Translations under genes and position numbers: made by a program | NCBI RefSeq assembly: GCF_021044935.1 | Contig: NZ_JAJNMP010000002.1 | Coordinates: 1-64,000, forward strand | Source of the DNA: Agromyces cavernae | GTDB taxonomy: Bacteria; Actinomycetota; Actinomycetes; Actinomycetales; Microbacteriaceae | Reading direction: 5' to 3' | DNA: 64,000 bases | Shown here: positions 47,068 through 56,490 of the stretch, one piece after another | How positions within the stretch are numbered: the first letter of the stretch is position 1 | Layout: each line of letters opens with the position of its first letter | The notes under the pieces: model-generated | Databases searched by the model: none | The model's input: the letters and a program-made list of their open reading frames with translations, nothing else | Told to the model about the DNA's origin: nothing

Positions 47068-49320
47068 TCAGGCGCCGAGCAGCCCGAGGGCCATCGCCGC
47101 CTCGACGGCGTCGCTGCGCGCCGACACTCCGAGCTTGCGATAGATCGAGCCGACCTCCGAACTGACGGTGTTCCGCGAGATGAACAGGCGCTCTCCGATC
47201 TCGCGGATCGACAGGTGCGTCTGGAGGTACGGCAGCAGCCGCAGCTCGGCGGGTGTGAGCGGCGGCCCGCCTCCGGGATCCGAGGACTCGGTGGACGAGA
47301 TCGTCCCGCGGAAGTCGGCGACCTCGTCGACGAGCGTCCCGAGTGCGGGGCGATGCAACCGGATGTCGTCGATCTCACGCAGCAGGTGGCGCGCGGTCGC
47401 ATGATCGCCCAGTGCCCAGTGCACCTTGGCCAGCTGGAGCCGCAACCGCACGGCGAGGTAGGGGATCGCATAGGTGCAGGTCGGTCGCGTGCGCATGGCC
47501 CTCGTCAACTGCCGCTGCACGTCGGCCAGGTCGCCGCGGTGCATCGCGAGGCGAGCCGCGCCGGCGAACGCGAGCACGGCGGTCGCGTAGTCGTGCATTC
47601 GATGGCGGTCGATCGCGGCGAGCGCGGCCTGCACGTGCGACGCAGCCTCGTCCCACCTGCCTTGGTCGAGCGCGAGCAGGCCCAACTCGGACTCGCTCAC
47701 GATGAGCACATCGATGTTGCCGCGCACCGCCGCCGTGGCCGAGCACTCGGCGAACGAGGCCTGCGCCTCCTCCCGTGCACCGGTGAGCAGTTGTGCTTCG
47801 CCGAGCAGCACGAGAGCCTGATCGCGCCATTGGCTCCACGTCGGCTCTGAGGCGACGGCGAACGTCGCATCGGCGAGCGATTGCGACGGGCCGTCGGCGC
47901 ACATGAAGGAGCGCAGCATCGCCCGGGACGACGCGAACGACGACGAGCCGTCGTCGGGAGGCTCATCGAAGGTCGCGGTGCTGAACGCCGCAGCCCAGCG
48001 TTCGGCATCGTTCGCCTGGCCGGTGAGGGCCGCGATCCATCCGGCCAGCACGGTGAGCGGCGGGTGCGCCTCGATCGCCCGGTCGCCGAGCGCCGTGAAC
48101 CACCGCTGCACGGTCGTCAGCTGCCCGGACTGGTAGGTGGCGAGTGCGATCGAGGCCACGAGGTGGGTCGCACGTTCGCGCTCGGCCGAATTGTCGAGCA
48201 GGTGCTCGACGGCCATCGCGGGCGAGCCGTTGAGCTCGAACCAGTCCGCTGCCCGCAGGTGCAGTTCGACGATCAGGTCGGGTTCGACCCGGCGAAGCTC
48301 GCCGAGCAGGAACTCGCGGTAGAGCGCGTGGTAGCGGTGCCACTCGCGCCGACGGTCGAGCGCGACCAGGAAGGCGTCGGACGCCTCGAGCTCGCGCAGC
48401 ATCGCCTGTGCGTCGCCGATGCCGAGGACGGCATCGCAGAGCGGCGCCGTGAACCGATCGAGCACGGCCGTGCGGCGCAGGAACCGCTGGTGCTCCTCGG
48501 GGAGCCTCGCCATGGCCTCGCGATACAGGTAGTCGGCGACATACCGGTCGTCCCCGGCGACCGCTGACGCATCGCCACCGCCGTCTCTCGCGATCGCCGC
48601 TGCGAGGAACAGGCCGACGGGCCACCCTTCGGTGCGTTCGACGACCCCGGCGGCGTCGTCACGGTCGAGCGGCACCTCCGCACCCGCGAAGATCTGCTGC
48701 GCACCCGACGCGTCGATGGCGAGATCGCGCGCAGTGATCTCGACCGCGTCACCGGACACGCGAAGGCGTGGCAGGTGCGGTTGCTCGCCACGGCTCGCGG
48801 CGACGACCTGGGATCCGCGCGGGATCCCCGCGAGCACGACGCCCAGCACGTCGTGGCATGCGGGCGAACGCAGTTCGTGGAGGTCGTCGAGCATGAGCAC
48901 GAACGGCGTGGGGGTCGCCCGGAACACCGCCGCGAGCAGGGGGGCGGCGCGGCCGAGCGCCGAGACACCGTGGCCCCGCACATCCTCGGCGAGGTGCTCC
49001 ATGCCGGGTGCGATGCCGGCGTACGCCTCCGCGAGCAGCGCGAGCAGGGCGGCCGGGTCGTCGTCGAAGCGGTCGAGCGAAACCCAGGCGACGGGCCTGC
49101 GCTCGAGCTGCGCCCACTCGGCCATCAACGTCGACTTGCCGTATCCGGCCGGTGCGGTGACGCCGACGACGCGCCGCCCGCCGGCCCGTGCCTCGTCGAT
49201 GAGCGCGACACGACTCACCGAGCCTCGGGCCGGACGCTCCGGAACGGTGAGCTTCGCGTCGAGCAGCAGTCGGTCGAGTTCGACCTCGGATGTCGACGGT
49301 GCCGGGGCTTCCTCGAACAC
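47068..49320 (-). CDS. MalT-like LuxR-family ATP-dependent regulator (LAL type)
   Basis: This 750-residue protein is a large ATP-binding LuxR regulator of the STAND class. The NTPase has Walker A GVTAPAGYGKSTLMAEWA near residue 55 and Walker B FVLMLDDLHEL. A long helical sensor-like arm with TPR character spans residues about 350-650. The C-terminal HTH is LTPAELRLLPYLQTHLSIRE with SRNTVSSEVGSIYRKLGV. Such proteins are activated by an inducer and ATP. The GTG at 49320 is preceded by TAGGAT at 6 nt, so the mRNA is leaderless. The adjacent CMD gene is a possible target. Confidence 0.88.
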   Translation of the reverse strand: MFEEAPAPSTSEVELDRLLLDAKLTVPERPARGSVSRVALIDEARAGGRRVVGVTAPAGYGKSTLMAEWAQLERRPVAWVSLDRFDDDPAALLALLAEAYAGIAPGMEHLAEDVRGHGVSALGRAAPLLAAVFRATPTPFVLMLDDLHELRSPACHDVLGVVLAGIPRGSQVVAASRGEQPHLPRLRVSGDAVEITARDLAIDASGAQQIFAGAEVPLDRDDAAGVVERTEGWPVGLFLAAAIARDGGGDASAVAGDDRYVADYLYREAMARLPEEHQRFLRRTAVLDRFTAPLCDAVLGIGDAQAMLRELEASDAFLVALDRRREWHRYHALYREFLLGELRRVEPDLIVELHLRAADWFELNGSPAMAVEHLLDNSAERERATHLVASIALATYQSGQLTTVQRWFTALGDRAIEAHPPLTVLAGWIAALTGQANDAERWAAAFSTATFDEPPDDGSSSFASSRAMLRSFMCADGPSQSLADATFAVASEPTWSQWRDQALVLLGEAQLLTGAREEAQASFAECSATAAVRGNIDVLIVSESELGLLALDQGRWDEAASHVQAALAAIDRHRMHDYATAVLAFAGAARLAMHRGDLADVQRQLTRAMRTRPTCTYAIPYLAVRLRLQLAKVHWALGDHATARHLLREIDDIRLHRPALGTLVDEVADFRGTISSTESSDPGGGPPLTPAELRLLPYLQTHLSIREIGERLFISRNTVSSEVGSIYRKLGVSARSDAVEAAMALGLLGA

Positions 49321-49326
49321 GCTCGA

Positions 49327-49332
49327 ATCCTA
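49327..49332 (-). promoter_or_regulatory. -10 box of leaderless LuxR gene
   Basis: On the minus strand TAGGAT ends 6 nt before the GTG at 49320. Confidence 0.55.
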
Positions 49333-49469
49333 TGATCGCGCGCGTGCCGCCTCAAGAGCCCCCGTCCGGGGGACGCTCACGGCATTCCCGCCTGAGCGTC
49401 GCCCTACCGCGGCTTCCATGCCGCCTGTGAGCACTGGGGACGCTGCCTGAGCGCAGCCTGTGGCCGCGG

Positions 49470-49498
49470 TTGCGGACCTGAGGAAGGCTCCCTATTCT
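49470..49498 (+). promoter_or_regulatory. Promoter of first lysozyme-like gene
   Basis: TTGCGG (49470-49475) and TATTCT (49493-49498) are spaced by 17 bp. It would start the mRNA near 49505, giving a leader of about 80 nt. Confidence 0.5.
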
Positions 49499-49586
49499 GT
49501 CGCGGAATCAGCAGCTTCCGTGAGCGGAAAGCGCTCGCGGATCGAGAGACCGGAATCGATCGGCACGTTCGTGGCGCGATTCCACG

Positions 49587-50537
49587 GTGATCCACATGCG
49601 AGACGACCCCCTGAACCCGCGAACCCCTGTGTCCGAGTCAACGGCGGGGGCAGCGCCACGACTGCATCGCCGGGTGCGCGGGGATCGACTGCGGATGGCG
49701 CTCGCGATCGGCGCGGTCGTGGGGATCGCCGCGACCGCGGGAACCGGGTTGCTCGTTCGAACCGCGGCCGATGAGACCGCCGCGAGCATCGCGGCGACCG
49801 AGGAACTGACCGCGAGCGTCGACCGCGCCCCCGATCAGCTCGACTCGCACGGCCTCATGCTCACGGCTCGGGCGACCCGCGACGCCGAGACCGCCCTCGA
49901 CGGTGCCGCCCAGGTGATCGCCGCGGCACGCGGCAAGTCCGATTCCGCCGAGCTCGAGGCATCCGTCGCCGCCTTGCGCGATTTCGAGCTGCTCGCGCCC
50001 GAGCGGATCTTCGAACTCGTCGACCTCGCCGACGCGCAGGCTGCGACGGTGCGTGCCCGGGTCGCCGAGTTCGACCGCATCGCAGCCGAGAAGGCCGCAG
50101 CCGAGAAGGCGGCCGCCGAACGTGCGGCCGCCGAACGGGCCGAAGCCGAACGCGCGGCAGCCGAGCAGGCCGAGCAGTCCGCGCCTGACCAGTCGGGTGG
50201 CGGATCGGGGTCGCCGCCTGCTCCGCCGGCGAACCCGAGCGAGGCGCAGGCGATCGCACGTGACCTGATGTCGGCCCAGTACGGATGGGGGCCGGCCCAG
50301 TTCGGATGCCTCGTGGCGCTCTGGAACTACGAATCGGGATGGAACGTGTACGCGAGCAACCCGAGCGGCGCCTACGGGATTCCGCAGGCGCTCCCCGGCT
50401 CCAAGATGGCCTCCGCCGGAGCCGATTGGGCGACGAGTGCGCGCACCCAGATCGTCTGGGGACTCGGCTACATCGCCGGCCGCTACAGCACCCCCTGCGG
50501 GGCATGGGCGCACGTCGAAGCCAACGGCTGGTATTAG
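49587..50537 (+). CDS. Secreted lysozyme-like (SLT-type) protein, paralogue 1
   Basis: This 316-residue protein has one N-terminal membrane/signal segment (MALAIGAVVGIAATAGTGLLV), an Ala/Glu-rich coiled coil (residues about 150-195, AAEKAAAERAAAERAEAERA), a Gly/Pro linker and a C-terminal lysozyme/transglycosylase-like domain of about 90 residues. That domain shows LVALWNYESGWN (E249 as likely catalytic Glu), GAYGIPQALPGSKM and ends GWY. It probably acts on peptidoglycan. ATG 49596 is an alternative start. Paralogues lie at 50702 and 62415. Confidence 0.8.
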   Translation: MIHMRDDPLNPRTPVSESTAGAAPRLHRRVRGDRLRMALAIGAVVGIAATAGTGLLVRTAADETAASIAATEELTASVDRAPDQLDSHGLMLTARATRDAETALDGAAQVIAAARGKSDSAELEASVAALRDFELLAPERIFELVDLADAQAATVRARVAEFDRIAAEKAAAEKAAAERAAAERAEAERAAAEQAEQSAPDQSGGGSGSPPAPPANPSEAQAIARDLMSAQYGWGPAQFGCLVALWNYESGWNVYASNPSGAYGIPQALPGSKMASAGADWATSARTQIVWGLGYIAGRYSTPCGAWAHVEANGWY

Positions 50538-50701
50538 CCGATCGGGTGCGCTCGCCGCAACCGCCTTCGGATGACATTCACAGAAAGATGTGAGGTTTCG
50601 TCCAGAACGTCTCGGCAGACTGGCCACTTCGCCCGGGCGCCCCCGCGTCCGAGGAACGTCGAGATAAGGATCGTGGCGCGCCGAGCATCACGAACCGCCA
50701 C

Positions 50702-51655
50702 GTGAAAGTCATGCAGAACCAGCCTTCTTCCCCTGATTCCCCCAACAACCACCACACCCCCGACCCGGTCTCCGAGAGCACCCCGGTGCTCAGCCGCCGG
50801 GCACTGCGCAACCGACGCAGCTGGCGCCGCGGACCCGTCATCGCCGCAGGTGCCGTCGTCGCCGTCGGCGCCCTCGTCGGCAGCGGCTTCGCCCTGCAGT
50901 CGGCCGTCGCCGCGCAGAACGAGCGCATCGCAGCAACCGCGGCGCTCAGCGCCGCGTCCGACCTGAGCGTCGACCAGCTCGGCTCGCACGCCGGCATCCT
51001 CGAGGCGCGCGCCGTCAAGGACGCGCAGGACACCCTGAGCGGTGCCAGGGACACGATCACCAAGGCGAAGGGCAAGGCCGACGCGACCGCGCTCGCGTCG
51101 TCGGTCGCGGCGCTCGAAGACTTCCGCCTGCTCGCTCCCGAGCGGGTGTTCGAGCTCGCCGACGCCACCGAGGCGCACGCCGCCACGGTGAAGACCGCCG
51201 TCGCCGAGGCCGACCGCATCGCCGCAGAGAAGGCGAAGGCCGCAGCAGCGGCCGCCGCCAAGGCGAAGGCGGCAGCCGAGGCCGCCGCTGCGGCCGAGGC
51301 CGAGGCCGAGCAGAGCTCGGGATCCTCGTCCTACCCCTCAGGCCCCGCGAACCCGACCGGTGCGCAGGCGATCGCCCGCGACATGGTCTCGGCCCGCGGC
51401 TGGGGCGCCGACCAGTTCGGCTGCCTCGTCGCCCTCTGGGACCGCGAGTCGGGCTGGAACGTCTACGCCCAGAACCCCTCGAGCGGTGCATACGGCATTC
51501 CGCAGGCGCTGCCCGGCAGCAAGATGGGCTCGGCCGGCAGCGACTGGCAGACCAACGCCGCCACGCAGATCGCCTGGGGCCTCGGCTACATCGCGGACCG
51601 TTACGGCAGCCCCTGCGGCGCGTGGGACCACTCGGAGTCGGTGGGCTGGTACTAG
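50702..51655 (+). CDS. Secreted lysozyme-like (SLT-type) protein, paralogue 2
   Basis: This 317-residue protein repeats the layout of the gene before it: membrane/signal segment (VIAAGAVVAVGALVGSGFAL), Ala/Lys-rich coiled coil (AEKAKAAAAAAAKAKAAAEA), and C-terminal domain with LVALWDRESGWN (E249), GAYGIPQALPGSKM and ending GWY. The core is clearly the product of tandem duplication but the coiled coil differs. GTG 50702 and ATG 50711 are both possible starts. A perfect hairpin terminator follows the stop. Confidence 0.8.
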   Translation: MKVMQNQPSSPDSPNNHHTPDPVSESTPVLSRRALRNRRSWRRGPVIAAGAVVAVGALVGSGFALQSAVAAQNERIAATAALSAASDLSVDQLGSHAGILEARAVKDAQDTLSGARDTITKAKGKADATALASSVAALEDFRLLAPERVFELADATEAHAATVKTAVAEADRIAAEKAKAAAAAAAKAKAAAEAAAAAEAEAEQSSGSSSYPSGPANPTGAQAIARDMVSARGWGADQFGCLVALWDRESGWNVYAQNPSSGAYGIPQALPGSKMGSAGSDWQTNAATQIAWGLGYIADRYGSPCGAWDHSESVGWY

Positions 51656-51678
51656 GCCACAGCGCTCACGACAACGCG

Positions 51679-51715
51679 GAAGGGCCGCGGCGGATCGGAT
51701 CCGCCGCGGCCCTTC
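51679..51715. terminator. Bidirectional terminator
   Basis: An 18-bp stem (51679-51696 with 51698-51715, arms beginning GAAGGGCCGCGGCGG) lies between the convergent lysozyme-like and msrA genes. Confidence 0.82.
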
Positions 51716-51731
51716 GTGCGTCCACCAGCGG

Positions 51732-52253
51732 CTACGCGACCGTCTCGGCGTCTCGCTTGGGCAGCTTCCAACCGGGGCGCACGAAATGGCACGTGTACCC
51801 GTTGGGGTAGCGCTCCAGGTAGTCCTGGTGCTCGGGCTCGGCCTCCCAGAACGGTCCGGCGGGTTCGATCGTCGTGACGACCGCGGCGGGCCACAGGCCC
51901 GACGCGTCGACATCGGCGATGGTGTCGCGTGCGACCGCCTCCTGCTCGGGGCTCTGCGGGAAGATCGCCGAGCGGTAGCTCGTCCCGATGTCGTTGCCCT
52001 GGCGGTTGAGGGTCGATGGGTCGTGCACCTGGAAGAAGAACTCCAGCATCTCGCGGTAGCTGGTCTGTTCGGGGTCGAACACGATCTCGATCGCCTCGGC
52101 GTGGCCCGGGTGGTTGCGGTAGGTCGCGTTCGCGTTCTGCCCGCCCGTGTAGCCGACGCGGGTCGACACGACACCCGGGCGCTTGCGGATCAGGTCCTGC
52201 ATGCCCCAGAAACACCCGCCGGCGAGAATGGCGGTCTCAGTGCGGTGGGTCAT
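51732..52253 (-). CDS. msrA: Peptide methionine (S)-S-oxide reductase MsrA
   Basis: This 173-residue enzyme reduces the S form of methionine sulfoxide. The catalytic motif [10 protein letters not shown] is near the N-terminus, followed by [26 protein letters not shown] 52253 is the start; upstream codons run into msrB. It overlaps msrB by 4 bp, so both are translated from one transcript for full repair of oxidised methionine. Confidence 0.95.
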   Translation of the reverse strand: MTHRTETAILAGGCFWGMQDLIRKRPGVVSTRVGYTGGQNANATYRNHPGHAEAIEIVFDPEQTSYREMLEFFFQVHDPSTLNRQGNDIGTSYRSAIFPQSPEQEAVARDTIADVDASGLWPAAVVTTIEPAGPFWEAEPEHQDYLERYPNGYTCHFVRPGWKLPKRDAETVA

Positions 52254-52738
52254 GGTGTTTCCTCCTTCTCGGATGTCGCGGATGCGACATCCGTCGTCGT
52301 GAACAGGTCGCGGTACTGCGCGTACCCCTGCGCCTCGAGCTCGGCGAGCGGCACGAATCGCAGCGCGGCCGAGTTCATGCAATAGCGTAGGCCGCCGGCG
52401 TCGGCCGGCCCGTCGTCGAAGACGTGCCCGAGGTGGCTGTCGGCGCCCGCCGAACGCACCTCGACCCGCTTCATGAACAGCGAGCGGTCGACCTTCTCGG
52501 TGATCGCGTCGGGGTCGATGGGCCGGGTGAAACTCGGCCAGCCCGATCGGCTGTCGTACTTGTCGGTCGACGCGAACAGGGGCTGCCCCGAGACGACGTC
52601 CACGTAGATACCGGGCTCGTGGTGGTTCCAGTACCGGTTGCGGAAGGCGGGCTCGGTGCCGTCCTCCTGCGTCACGCGGTACTGCTCGGGAGTGAGACGG
52701 GCGATCGCCTCCGGAGTCCTGCGGTAGTCCTCTGACAA
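52250..52738 (-). CDS. msrB: Peptide methionine (R)-S-oxide reductase MsrB
   Basis: This 162-residue enzyme reduces the R form of methionine sulfoxide. It has the [12 protein letters not shown] and [10 protein letters not shown] motifs and the catalytic Cys in [12 protein letters not shown]. The two CxxC zinc motifs of many MsrB proteins are absent ([14 protein letters not shown] and [12 protein letters not shown] have none), so it is the zinc-free type. It is the first gene of the msrB-msrA operon. Confidence 0.94.
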   Translation of the reverse strand: MSEDYRRTPEAIARLTPEQYRVTQEDGTEPAFRNRYWNHHEPGIYVDVVSGQPLFASTDKYDSRSGWPSFTRPIDPDAITEKVDRSLFMKRVEVRSAGADSHLGHVFDDGPADAGGLRYCMNSAALRFVPLAELEAQGYAQYRDLFTTTDVASATSEKEETP

Positions 52739-52929
52739 GGTCGTTCCTCCTTCACGGGCGCCGCTGGCTGCGGCGCCTCGACTCGGGCACCCGCCATGAC
52801 GAGTGCTCGCGCGTCATCAAAGAGAACGGGCGGCGCCGCCCCGCTGTTCCGTATCACACGCCTGCGCGCTGTGACTTCCCTGTGAGCGTCGGGCCGCGTT
52901 GCGCTCGCACGGCGCCGTGACGACGTCGG

Positions 52930-52935
52930 TAGCCT
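52930..52935 (+). promoter_or_regulatory. -10 box of leaderless yihY-like gene
   Basis: TAGCCT ends 6 nt before ATG 52942. Confidence 0.5.
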
Positions 52936-52941
52936 GACGAC

Positions 52942-54009
52942 ATGGGTGACCAGCAGCCGACTCGGTCGAAGCAGGGCGGGACTGGGCCGTTCGCCGCAGT
53001 CTCGACGTTCGGCCGGCGCGTGATCGCCTGGGCGCTGGTTCGGAAGCCCGTGCGGGCGGTGTTGCTCTACCTCGAGCACCACGGTCCGATGCTCGCCGAC
53101 AGCGTCACATATCGCGCGCTCTTCTCGGTGTTCGCCGGGGTGTTCCTCGGGTTCGCCATCGCGGGGGTGTGGCTCGCCGGTCGCCCCGATGCGATCGATG
53201 CCCTCGTCGACACGCTCGACGCGGTCATTCCGGGACTCGTCGGCGACGACGGGCTCATCGATCCCGACGACCTCGTGCAGCCGCTCACCCTCAGCATCGC
53301 CGGCGCGCTCGCGCTCGTCGGCCTCGTCGGTGCGGCGATCGGTGCGATCGGGTCGCTGCGCATCGCATTCCGCAGCCTCGGCGATCTGCCCGACGACCAG
53401 ACCTTCTTCGTCTGGATCGTCGCACGCGACCTCGTGCTGGCGGTCGGATTCGGAGTGCTGCTCGCCGCGACGGCAGCCGTGACGTTCTTCGGCACGGCGG
53501 CAGTCGACACCGTGTTCGGTTGGTTCGGTGTCTCGAATCGCGATCCCGCCTACGACGGGACGGTCCGGGTGCTCTCGATCGTCCTGATCCTCGTGATCGA
53601 CACGGTGGTGGTCGCGGCGATGTTCCGGATCCTGTCCGGGCTTCGGCCGAGTGCGCGCTCGCTCTGGAGCGGCGCCGTGATCGGCGGCATCGGCCTCACC
53701 GGACTGCAGGAACTCTCGAGCCTGTTCGTGCGCGGGGCGACGGCCAATCCGCTGCTGGTGTCGTTCGGCTCGCTCATCGCCCTGCTGCTGTGGTTCAACC
53801 TCTCGAGCCAGGTCATCCTGATCGCCGCGGCCTACATCGTCACGGGCATCGACGACGAGCACGATCGGGTGGGGGCGCGGTACGGGGCTCCGACGATCGC
53901 GATGCGGCGGATGCAGCGCGCGGAGCGCCGCGCGTCGATCGCGGCCGCCGAGTTGGCCGATGCCCGCGCCGTGGTCGAGCGCGAGCGGGCGGCATCCCGC
54001 GGCGGGTGA
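52942..54009 (+). CDS. YihY/BrkB-family membrane protein
   Basis: This 355-residue protein matches the YihY/virulence factor BrkB family: LYLEHHGPMLADSVTYRALF at about residues 35-55, about six membrane segments, and the closing LLLWFNLSSQVILIAAAYIV. It once was called ribonuclease BN but is a membrane protein with probable transport or envelope function. The hydrophilic tail after residue 300 is helical. The mRNA is probably leaderless. Confidence 0.87.
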   Translation: MGDQQPTRSKQGGTGPFAAVSTFGRRVIAWALVRKPVRAVLLYLEHHGPMLADSVTYRALFSVFAGVFLGFAIAGVWLAGRPDAIDALVDTLDAVIPGLVGDDGLIDPDDLVQPLTLSIAGALALVGLVGAAIGAIGSLRIAFRSLGDLPDDQTFFVWIVARDLVLAVGFGVLLAATAAVTFFGTAAVDTVFGWFGVSNRDPAYDGTVRVLSIVLILVIDTVVVAAMFRILSGLRPSARSLWSGAVIGGIGLTGLQELSSLFVRGATANPLLVSFGSLIALLLWFNLSSQVILIAAAYIVTGIDDEHDRVGARYGAPTIAMRRMQRAERRASIAAAELADARAVVERERAASRGG

Positions 54010-54059
54010 GCCTGCGGCGGCCCTTCCGGTGCATCGTCGTCGGCCACGAGAATGGGCGG

Positions 54060-54566
54060 ATGCCCACCGTGCAGCAGCTCGTCCGCTCCGTCATCGCTCC
54101 GATCACCCGCACCCGGGTGTTCCGGGCCCTCGCGCCGGTCGTGCTGCCGCCGCTCGAATGGGTGGTCGGGCGCGTCTCGGGCGGGCGCGTGCAGTTGAGC
54201 GGGCTGCTCGTCCCGTCGCTCGTGCTGCACACGATCGGCGCGAAGTCGGGCGAGCCGCGTGACACCCACCTGATGTACACGGCCGACGGCCGTGGCCGGG
54301 CGATCGTCGCCGGCACGACGTTCGCGCAGGAGCGGCATCCGGGGTGGACCTACAACCTGCTCGCGCACCCCGATGCCTCGATCACGGTCCGTGGCCGGCG
54401 CATGCCGGTGCGGGCGAGCCTCATCGGCGACGAGGAGCGCGATGAGGCGTGGGCTCGCATCGAGGCGCAGTGGCCCGGCTATCGCGGCTACGAGCGCGAC
54501 TCTGGGCGCCAGGTGCGGCTGTTCCGCTTGCAGCCGGTCGCCGACCGGCGCGGTCCCGCGATGTGA
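54060..54566 (+). CDS. F420-dependent nitroreductase/quinone reductase-like protein
   Basis: This 168-residue protein belongs to the deazaflavin (F420H2)-dependent nitroreductase family (DDN/DUF385). Signatures are VLHTIGAKSGEPRDTHLMY, GTTFAQERHPGWTYNLLAHP and the C-terminal WPGYRGYER. The family forms split beta-barrels and reduces quinones or nitro compounds with F420H2. ATG 54060 is used; the longer frame overlaps the yihY-like gene. It converges on the LysR gene. Confidence 0.83.
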   Translation: MPTVQQLVRSVIAPITRTRVFRALAPVVLPPLEWVVGRVSGGRVQLSGLLVPSLVLHTIGAKSGEPRDTHLMYTADGRGRAIVAGTTFAQERHPGWTYNLLAHPDASITVRGRRMPVRASLIGDEERDEAWARIEAQWPGYRGYERDSGRQVRLFRLQPVADRRGPAM

Positions 54567-54570
54567 CGCG

Positions 54571-55485
54571 CTACGGTTCGGTGGGGCCGACGTTCGCGCC
54601 TGATTCGGCGAGCAGGCGCACGACGCGACGGATGACGGGACTGCCCGCCATCGAACGGCGGTAGGCGACGCGCACCTCCCGCACCTGACTATGGTCGCGG
54701 AGCGGCCGGGCAACGGCGCCGGCGGGAAGCGGAGCGCGCCCGAGTCGCGGGACCAGTGCGATGGCGACGCCATTGCGCGCGAGCTCGACGAGTGACGCGA
54801 AGTCGGGGTCTTCGAGGATCACCTTGGGCACGGTGCCGAGGTCGGCGAAGATGCGCATGAGGGCTTCGTGGCAGATCGCCCCGGTGGGCGTCGACGCCCA
54901 GAGTTCGTCGACGAGGTCGGCGCGTTCGATGTCGTCGTGGCGTGCGAGCGGATGTGCCGCCGAGAGCACGATGTCGGCCTCGTCGAAGCAGAGGTGCTCG
55001 CTCACGACATGGGCGGGCGTGACGAGCGGTACGGAGTTCCAGTTGTGCACGATGGCGAGATCGACGATGCCGTCGGCGACCATGCCCATGGCATCGACCG
55101 GGTCGACGCTCGTGACGGTTGCGGCGATCGGCGCGTCGTCGGTGCCGAGGTCGCGCAGCAATGGCCCGACGAGGCCGCGTGTCGCGGTCGAGAACGATGC
55201 GATGCGCAGCGGTGCAGATCGTCGCACTTCATTGGCGGCCAGTGCCTCGAGACGCTCGAGGCCCGCGAGCAGTTCGCGGCCCTCGCTCGCGAGCACCCGG
55301 CCTCGGTCGGTGAGCAGCACGCCGCGCCCACGCCGCTCGAGCAGCACCGCGTCGAGGTCGCGTTCGAGCTTCTTGACCTGCTGTGAGACGGCGGACGCGG
55401 TGTAGCCGAGCCGGTCGGCAGCGGCCACGACCGACCCGTCGCGGTCGACGGCCACGAGCGCCCGGAGGCCCTGAAGATCAATCAT
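54571..55485 (-). CDS. LysR-family transcriptional regulator
   Basis: This 304-residue regulator has the N-terminal LysR HTH (LRALVAVDRDGSVVAAADRL, YTASAVSQQVKKLERDLDAVL) and a C-terminal periplasmic-binding-like effector domain. ATG 55485 fits the family start; a longer open frame to 56895 runs antisense to eamA and is rejected. It is divergent from the EamA transporter, which it probably controls. A palindrome lies at 55490-55503 between the genes. Confidence 0.9.
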   Translation of the reverse strand: MIDLQGLRALVAVDRDGSVVAAADRLGYTASAVSQQVKKLERDLDAVLLERRGRGVLLTDRGRVLASEGRELLAGLERLEALAANEVRRSAPLRIASFSTATRGLVGPLLRDLGTDDAPIAATVTSVDPVDAMGMVADGIVDLAIVHNWNSVPLVTPAHVVSEHLCFDEADIVLSAAHPLARHDDIERADLVDELWASTPTGAICHEALMRIFADLGTVPKVILEDPDFASLVELARNGVAIALVPRLGRAPLPAGAVARPLRDHSQVREVRVAYRRSMAGSPVIRRVVRLLAESGANVGPTEP

Positions 55486-55489
55486 GAAG

Positions 55490-55503
55490 AAATCGTACGC
55501 TTT
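55490..55503. promoter_or_regulatory. Candidate LysR operator
   Basis: AAATCGTACGCTTT is a palindrome with one mismatched pair, flanked by ATGAA and TTCAT-type arms, directly upstream of the lysR start in the lysR-eamA divergent gap. Confidence 0.4.
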
Positions 55504-55557
55504 CATGTCAACGATTCGGAACTGGTGGTTCATGGAGTCCGGTGGAATGCTGGACGC

Positions 55558-56481
55558 GTGACCCCCAGACATCTCGCCCTCGGAGTGCTCGTCGCGACCA
55601 TATGGGGCGTGAACTTCGTCGCGATCGATCTCGGACTCGGCGACACGCCGCCACTCGTGCTCGTCGCGCTCCGGTTCCTGCTCGTCGCCGTGCCGCTCGT
55701 CTTCTTCGTGCCGAAGCCGGATGCGCCGTGGTCGCTCATCGTCGGCATCGGGCTCTTCATGAGCGCCGGGCAGTTCGGGTTGCTGTTCACCGCCATGCAC
55801 CTCGGCCTGCCGGCCGGACTCGCCGCCGTCGTGCTGCAGTGCCAGATGATCTTCACCCTGATCATCGGGGCGCTCGCGCTGCGTGAGCGACCGACCCGCA
55901 TGCAACTCCTGGGTGCCGTCGTGGGCGTCATCGGGCTCGGCGTGGTCGCGCTCGGGCGACTGGCCGCCGCGCCCGGGCTCGCGGCGGTCGTGCCGATGCT
56001 CGTCTGCGTGGCCGCCGGACTCAGCTGGGCCGTCGGCAACGTGATCTCCCGGCGGGCGTCGGGCGCGAGCGGATTCGGCATCGTCGTCTGGTCGGCGCTC
56101 GTCGTTCCGCTGCCGGTGCTCGCCCTGAGCCTCGTGCTCGACGGCCCCGCGGTGGTCGGCGATGCCTTCGCGACGATCGGCTGGCAGACCATCGTGAGCG
56201 TCGCCTACACCGCGGTGCTCGCCTCGCTCGTCGGCTACACGATCTGGAACATGCTGCTGGGCCGATACCCGGCCGCGCTCGTCGCACCGTTCGCCCTGCT
56301 GGCCCCGCCGGTCGGGCTCGCCGCGGCCGCGCTCGCGCTCGGCGAGGTGCCCAACGCACTCGAACTCGCCGGCAGCGTGCTGCTCGTCGGCGGCGTGGCA
56401 GTGGGTCAGCTCCGCCGTCGATCGCATTTGCGCCCGACCGGAACGGCTCGATCCGAGTCGGCTCCGGTGTTGCGGGGTTAG
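55558..56481 (+). CDS. EamA-family (DMT) transporter
   Basis: This 307-residue protein has ten membrane segments in two five-helix EamA repeats, with WGVNFVAIDLGLGDTPPLVL at the start of the first and GLSWAVGNVISRRAS at the start of the second. DMT transporters of this type export amino acids or other metabolites. GTG 55558 is used. Divergent from lysR, which probably regulates it. Confidence 0.88.
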   Translation: MTPRHLALGVLVATIWGVNFVAIDLGLGDTPPLVLVALRFLLVAVPLVFFVPKPDAPWSLIVGIGLFMSAGQFGLLFTAMHLGLPAGLAAVVLQCQMIFTLIIGALALRERPTRMQLLGAVVGVIGLGVVALGRLAAAPGLAAVVPMLVCVAAGLSWAVGNVISRRASGASGFGIVVWSALVVPLPVLALSLVLDGPAVVGDAFATIGWQTIVSVAYTAVLASLVGYTIWNMLLGRYPAALVAPFALLAPPVGLAAAALALGEVPNALELAGSVLLVGGVAVGQLRRRSHLRPTGTARSESAPVLRG

Positions 56482-56484
56482 CAT
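56479..56484 (+). promoter_or_regulatory. -10 box of leaderless DUF2277 gene
   Basis: TAGCAT ends 6 nt before ATG 56491. It overlaps the eamA stop codon (TAG 56479-56481). Confidence 0.55.
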
Positions 56485-56490
56485 CGGGGC

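Noticed and set aside
49321..50701. A c-di-AMP (ydaO-type) riboswitch before the lysozyme-like genes
   Set aside because: Such switches often precede wall hydrolases in actinobacteria, so I looked for the conserved core segments, but did not see a convincing match upstream of any of the three genes.
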